This document shows, in pieces, positions 33,135 to 34,714 of a DNA stretch of 34,714 nt. Positions within the stretch are counted from its first letter, which is position 1, and the number at the start of each line of letters is the position of its first letter. Made by a program: the position numbers and the translations under genes. This DNA comes from Streptomyces afghaniensis 772 (GTDB lineage Bacteria; Actinomycetota; Actinomycetes; Streptomycetales; Streptomycetaceae): NCBI GenBank assembly GCA_000415505.1, contig KE354143.1:1-34714 (forward strand), written 5' to 3'. The notes under the pieces are model-generated. The model was not told the DNA's origin and searched no databases. It worked only from the letters and a program-made list of their open reading frames with translations.

Positions 33135-34275
33135 GCTCCCGCCGGCCGAGCGCCAACGACACCGCCGTCAGGGCGCTGTTGAAGGACACCTCCGACAGCA
33201 CGCCCGGGGCCGCGACCTGGTCGCCGGCGAGGTAGACACCGTCGCCCCGGTCGACGGCCGGCCGGTCGCGCCAGCTGGTGCCGGGCAGGTCCACCGCGCC
33301 CGTACGGCCGTTCGCGACGGCGTCGCGACGCCAGGTGACGCGCTCGCGCCAGCCCGGGAAGCCCAGGTCGAGCAACTGCTCGGCGCGGGCGGTGCCGTCG
33401 GCCTTGGACTCGTGCGGGGCGATGGGGATCTGACCCTGGATGAGTTGCTCACCGGCCGGGGCGAGACTGCGGTCCTGGGCGGTGAACCGTTCGAGCCAGC
33501 CGGGCGCGTCGAGGTCGGACACCGCGAACGCGTCCCCGCGCCGCGTCCGTACGGCGAGGTCGACGAGGACGGTACGGCCGCTCGGCCAGGTCAGGGAGTC
33601 GTCGCCGAGCAGGCGCCGGGCGGCGTCGAGGGACGTCGCGACGACCACGGGCGTGTCGGTGGGGAGCGTGTCGACGCGGGACAGGGTCTCCATCCGGACA
33701 CCCAGGTTCCAGGCGCGGGCGGCCATCCGGTCGATGAGGGTGGCCCAGCCGCCGCGCGGGTAGTGCGCCTCGGGCGGCAGCTTGGTGGCGCGGCGCAGGC
33801 GCTCCTGCACGAACGCGGCCGACAGGGAGCCGGGGTCGTGGTGGAAGAGGGCGACGGCCGAGTAGTGGGCGGCGGCCCGGGCCCCCTCCTCGCCCGCGAT
33901 GCCGGTCGCCCAGGTCAGGAAGTCGACGTCCACGGGCGCCTGCTCGGCGGTCCGGCGCAGCAGCTTCAGCATCGGGAAGGGAGGGGTGCGGCGCAGCACG
34001 CCGTGGTGCCGCAGCCGTAGCCGGGCGGCTTCCAGGGGTGGGATCGGGGCGAGCGGACCGATCAGGTCGCGCTGCTTGAGCCAGGTCCAGTGCGGGCCGC
34101 CGTTGTAGAGGGCGTGCGGGCCCTCGTTCGTGCGGTAGGGGCCCTCGGCGGTGCGGGCCCGGCCGCCGAGGGTGTGGTGGGCTTCGTGGATGGTGACCTT
34201 GGCGCCCGCCTCGGCGGCGGTGATGGCGGCGGTCAGTCCGGCGAAGCCGCCGCCGATGACGGTGATGCGGTGCAT
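33115..34275 (-). CDS. FAD-dependent oxidoreductase (phytoene-desaturase / amine-oxidase-like)
   Basis: 386 residues from ATG 34273-34275. The N-terminal FAD-binding dinucleotide fold (ITVIGGGFAGLTAAITAAEA, then VTIHEAHHTLGGRARTAEG) is complete. The end GDGVYLAGDQVAAPGVLSEV SFNSALTAV is the second FAD-contacting motif of the family. PFPMLKLLRRTAEQ and YPRGGWATLIDRMAARAWNL lie between. Substrate unknown (carotenoid, protoporphyrinogen and amine oxidases share the fold). It overlaps the SoxR-type promoter: the last codons and stop are part of the dyad. It is divergent from the pentapeptide-repeat gene. Confidence 0.9.
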   Translation of the reverse strand: MHRITVIGGGFAGLTAAITAAEAGAKVTIHEAHHTLGGRARTAEGPYRTNEGPHALYNGGPHWTWLKQRDLIGPLAPIPPLEAARLRLRHHGVLRRTPPFPMLKLLRRTAEQAPVDVDFLTWATGIAGEEGARAAAHYSAVALFHHDPGSLSAAFVQERLRRATKLPPEAHYPRGGWATLIDRMAARAWNLGVRMETLSRVDTLPTDTPVVVATSLDAARRLLGDDSLTWPSGRTVLVDLAVRTRRGDAFAVSDLDAPGWLERFTAQDRSLAPAGEQLIQGQIPIAPHESKADGTARAEQLLDLGFPGWRERVTWRRDAVANGRTGAVDLPGTSWRDRPAVDRGDGVYLAGDQVAAPGVLSEVSFNSALTAVSLALGRRELDLKQA

Positions 34276-34395
34276 GGCTGGGGGTCTCCCGTCGGGTCGG
34301 GGTCGCCTTCTGCGAGTACGACCGACCGAGGGCACCGGAATGTGACATGGTCGGTGTCCTCGCAGGTCAGGGCCGATTGCAGTGGTGGGTGAACC

Positions 34396-34714
34396 ATGGG
34401 GGCAGTGGCGAGGAGAGCAGCGGGCGGTACGGGTGTGAAGGGCGCGCGGCGACCGGAGATCCGGCTGCCCGCACTGGAGCCGTTCACGGGCGGCGGGCTG
34501 GAGCCGGACGGGGACTACGACGGGCTGGAGTTCCGGCGGCGGATCTCGCGGGCAGGACGGGTCGGGGCCCGCTTCCTGGACTGCGCCCTGACGGAGTGCG
34601 CGCTGGACGAGGCCGGGCTGGCGGCACGCCTCCGTCCCGGACTCGGTCCTCGACGGGGGCCCCCGGGCGTTGGCACCAATCTCGCCGAGGCGACGCTGCG
34701 CGATGTCGAGCTGA
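34396..34714 (+). CDS. Pentapeptide-repeat protein (partial, runs off the window)
   Basis: From ATG 34396: a basic head (MGAVARRAAGGTGVKGARRP), then an A(D/N)LxX-like pattern (YDGLEF, ARFLDCALTECALDEAGL, TNLAEATLRDVEL) typical of right-handed beta-helix pentapeptide-repeat proteins. Around 34635-34670 the repeats are interrupted by RPGLGPRRGPPG. The alternative frame there reads DSVLDG, so a pair of compensating frameshifts is likely (sequence error or mutation). Function unknown; such proteins may mimic DNA or act as binding scaffolds. The window ends before the stop. Confidence 0.7.
   Translation, partial: MGAVARRAAGGTGVKGARRPEIRLPALEPFTGGGLEPDGDYDGLEFRRRISRAGRVGARFLDCALTECALDEAGLAARLRPGLGPRRGPPGVGTNLAEATLRDVEL

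Overview
The window reads as a Streptomyces chromosome. It is very GC-rich with strong third-position G/C. Its gene order (gpmA; the SCO4226-like protein, phoU and phoR-phoP; carD-ispD-ispF-cysS-rlmB; the sugar-importer ATPase msiK; a SoxR-controlled quinone oxidoreductase) matches the Streptomyces core chromosome as I remember it from S. coelicolor. No name or number here comes from a database search.

Layout. 1-4.1 kb: the end of a membrane protein, a frameshifted SnoaL-like gene, a small secreted protein, a DinB-type protein, a small conserved protein, and stretches of gene debris. 4.1-8.3 kb: gpmA, a divergent MFS transporter, a secreted serine hydrolase frameshifted in its signal peptide, a SCO4226-type small metal-binding protein and a Cys/Gly-rich mini-peptide. 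8.4-11.4 kb: phosphate control, with phoU divergent from phoR-phoP across a clear PHO box. 11.4-17.3 kb: a lipoprotein, then carD, ispD, ispF (MEP isoprenoid pathway), cysS and rlmB. 17.4-23.5 kb: a frameshifted DoxX-like protein, a sugar nucleotidyltransferase, a membrane-anchored protein, msiK, and a WYL regulator divergent from a DUF3224 gene over a palindromic operator.

23.58-30.05 kb is accessory DNA beside a tRNA-Thr(TGT) gene. It starts with a truncated tyrosine integrase butted against two other broken genes: the C-terminus of a DUF5919-type XRE regulator and the C-terminus of a NUDIX hydrolase. A minus-strand cluster follows, in transcription order: DUF6879 protein, XRE/DUF5753 regulator (broken by one extra 5-bp repeat unit), two translationally coupled unknown proteins, a CYTH-domain protein, a radical SAM enzyme and a small unknown protein. 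Direct repeats of GATTGC spaced one helical turn apart lie upstream of two of these transcription units, and a 34-bp perfect palindrome lies further upstream. This cluster is the best candidate for an undescribed system. An Mrr-like endonuclease fragment closes the region.

30.05-34.7 kb: the core resumes with a minus-strand run (FAD oxidoreductase, SoxR-type quinone oxidoreductase, APH-type kinase, DUF4037 protein) and the start of a divergent pentapeptide-repeat gene.

Caution: at least seven genes show one- or few-base frameshifts, several at C/G runs or short repeats. Some are probably sequence errors, so pseudogene calls should be checked against raw reads.
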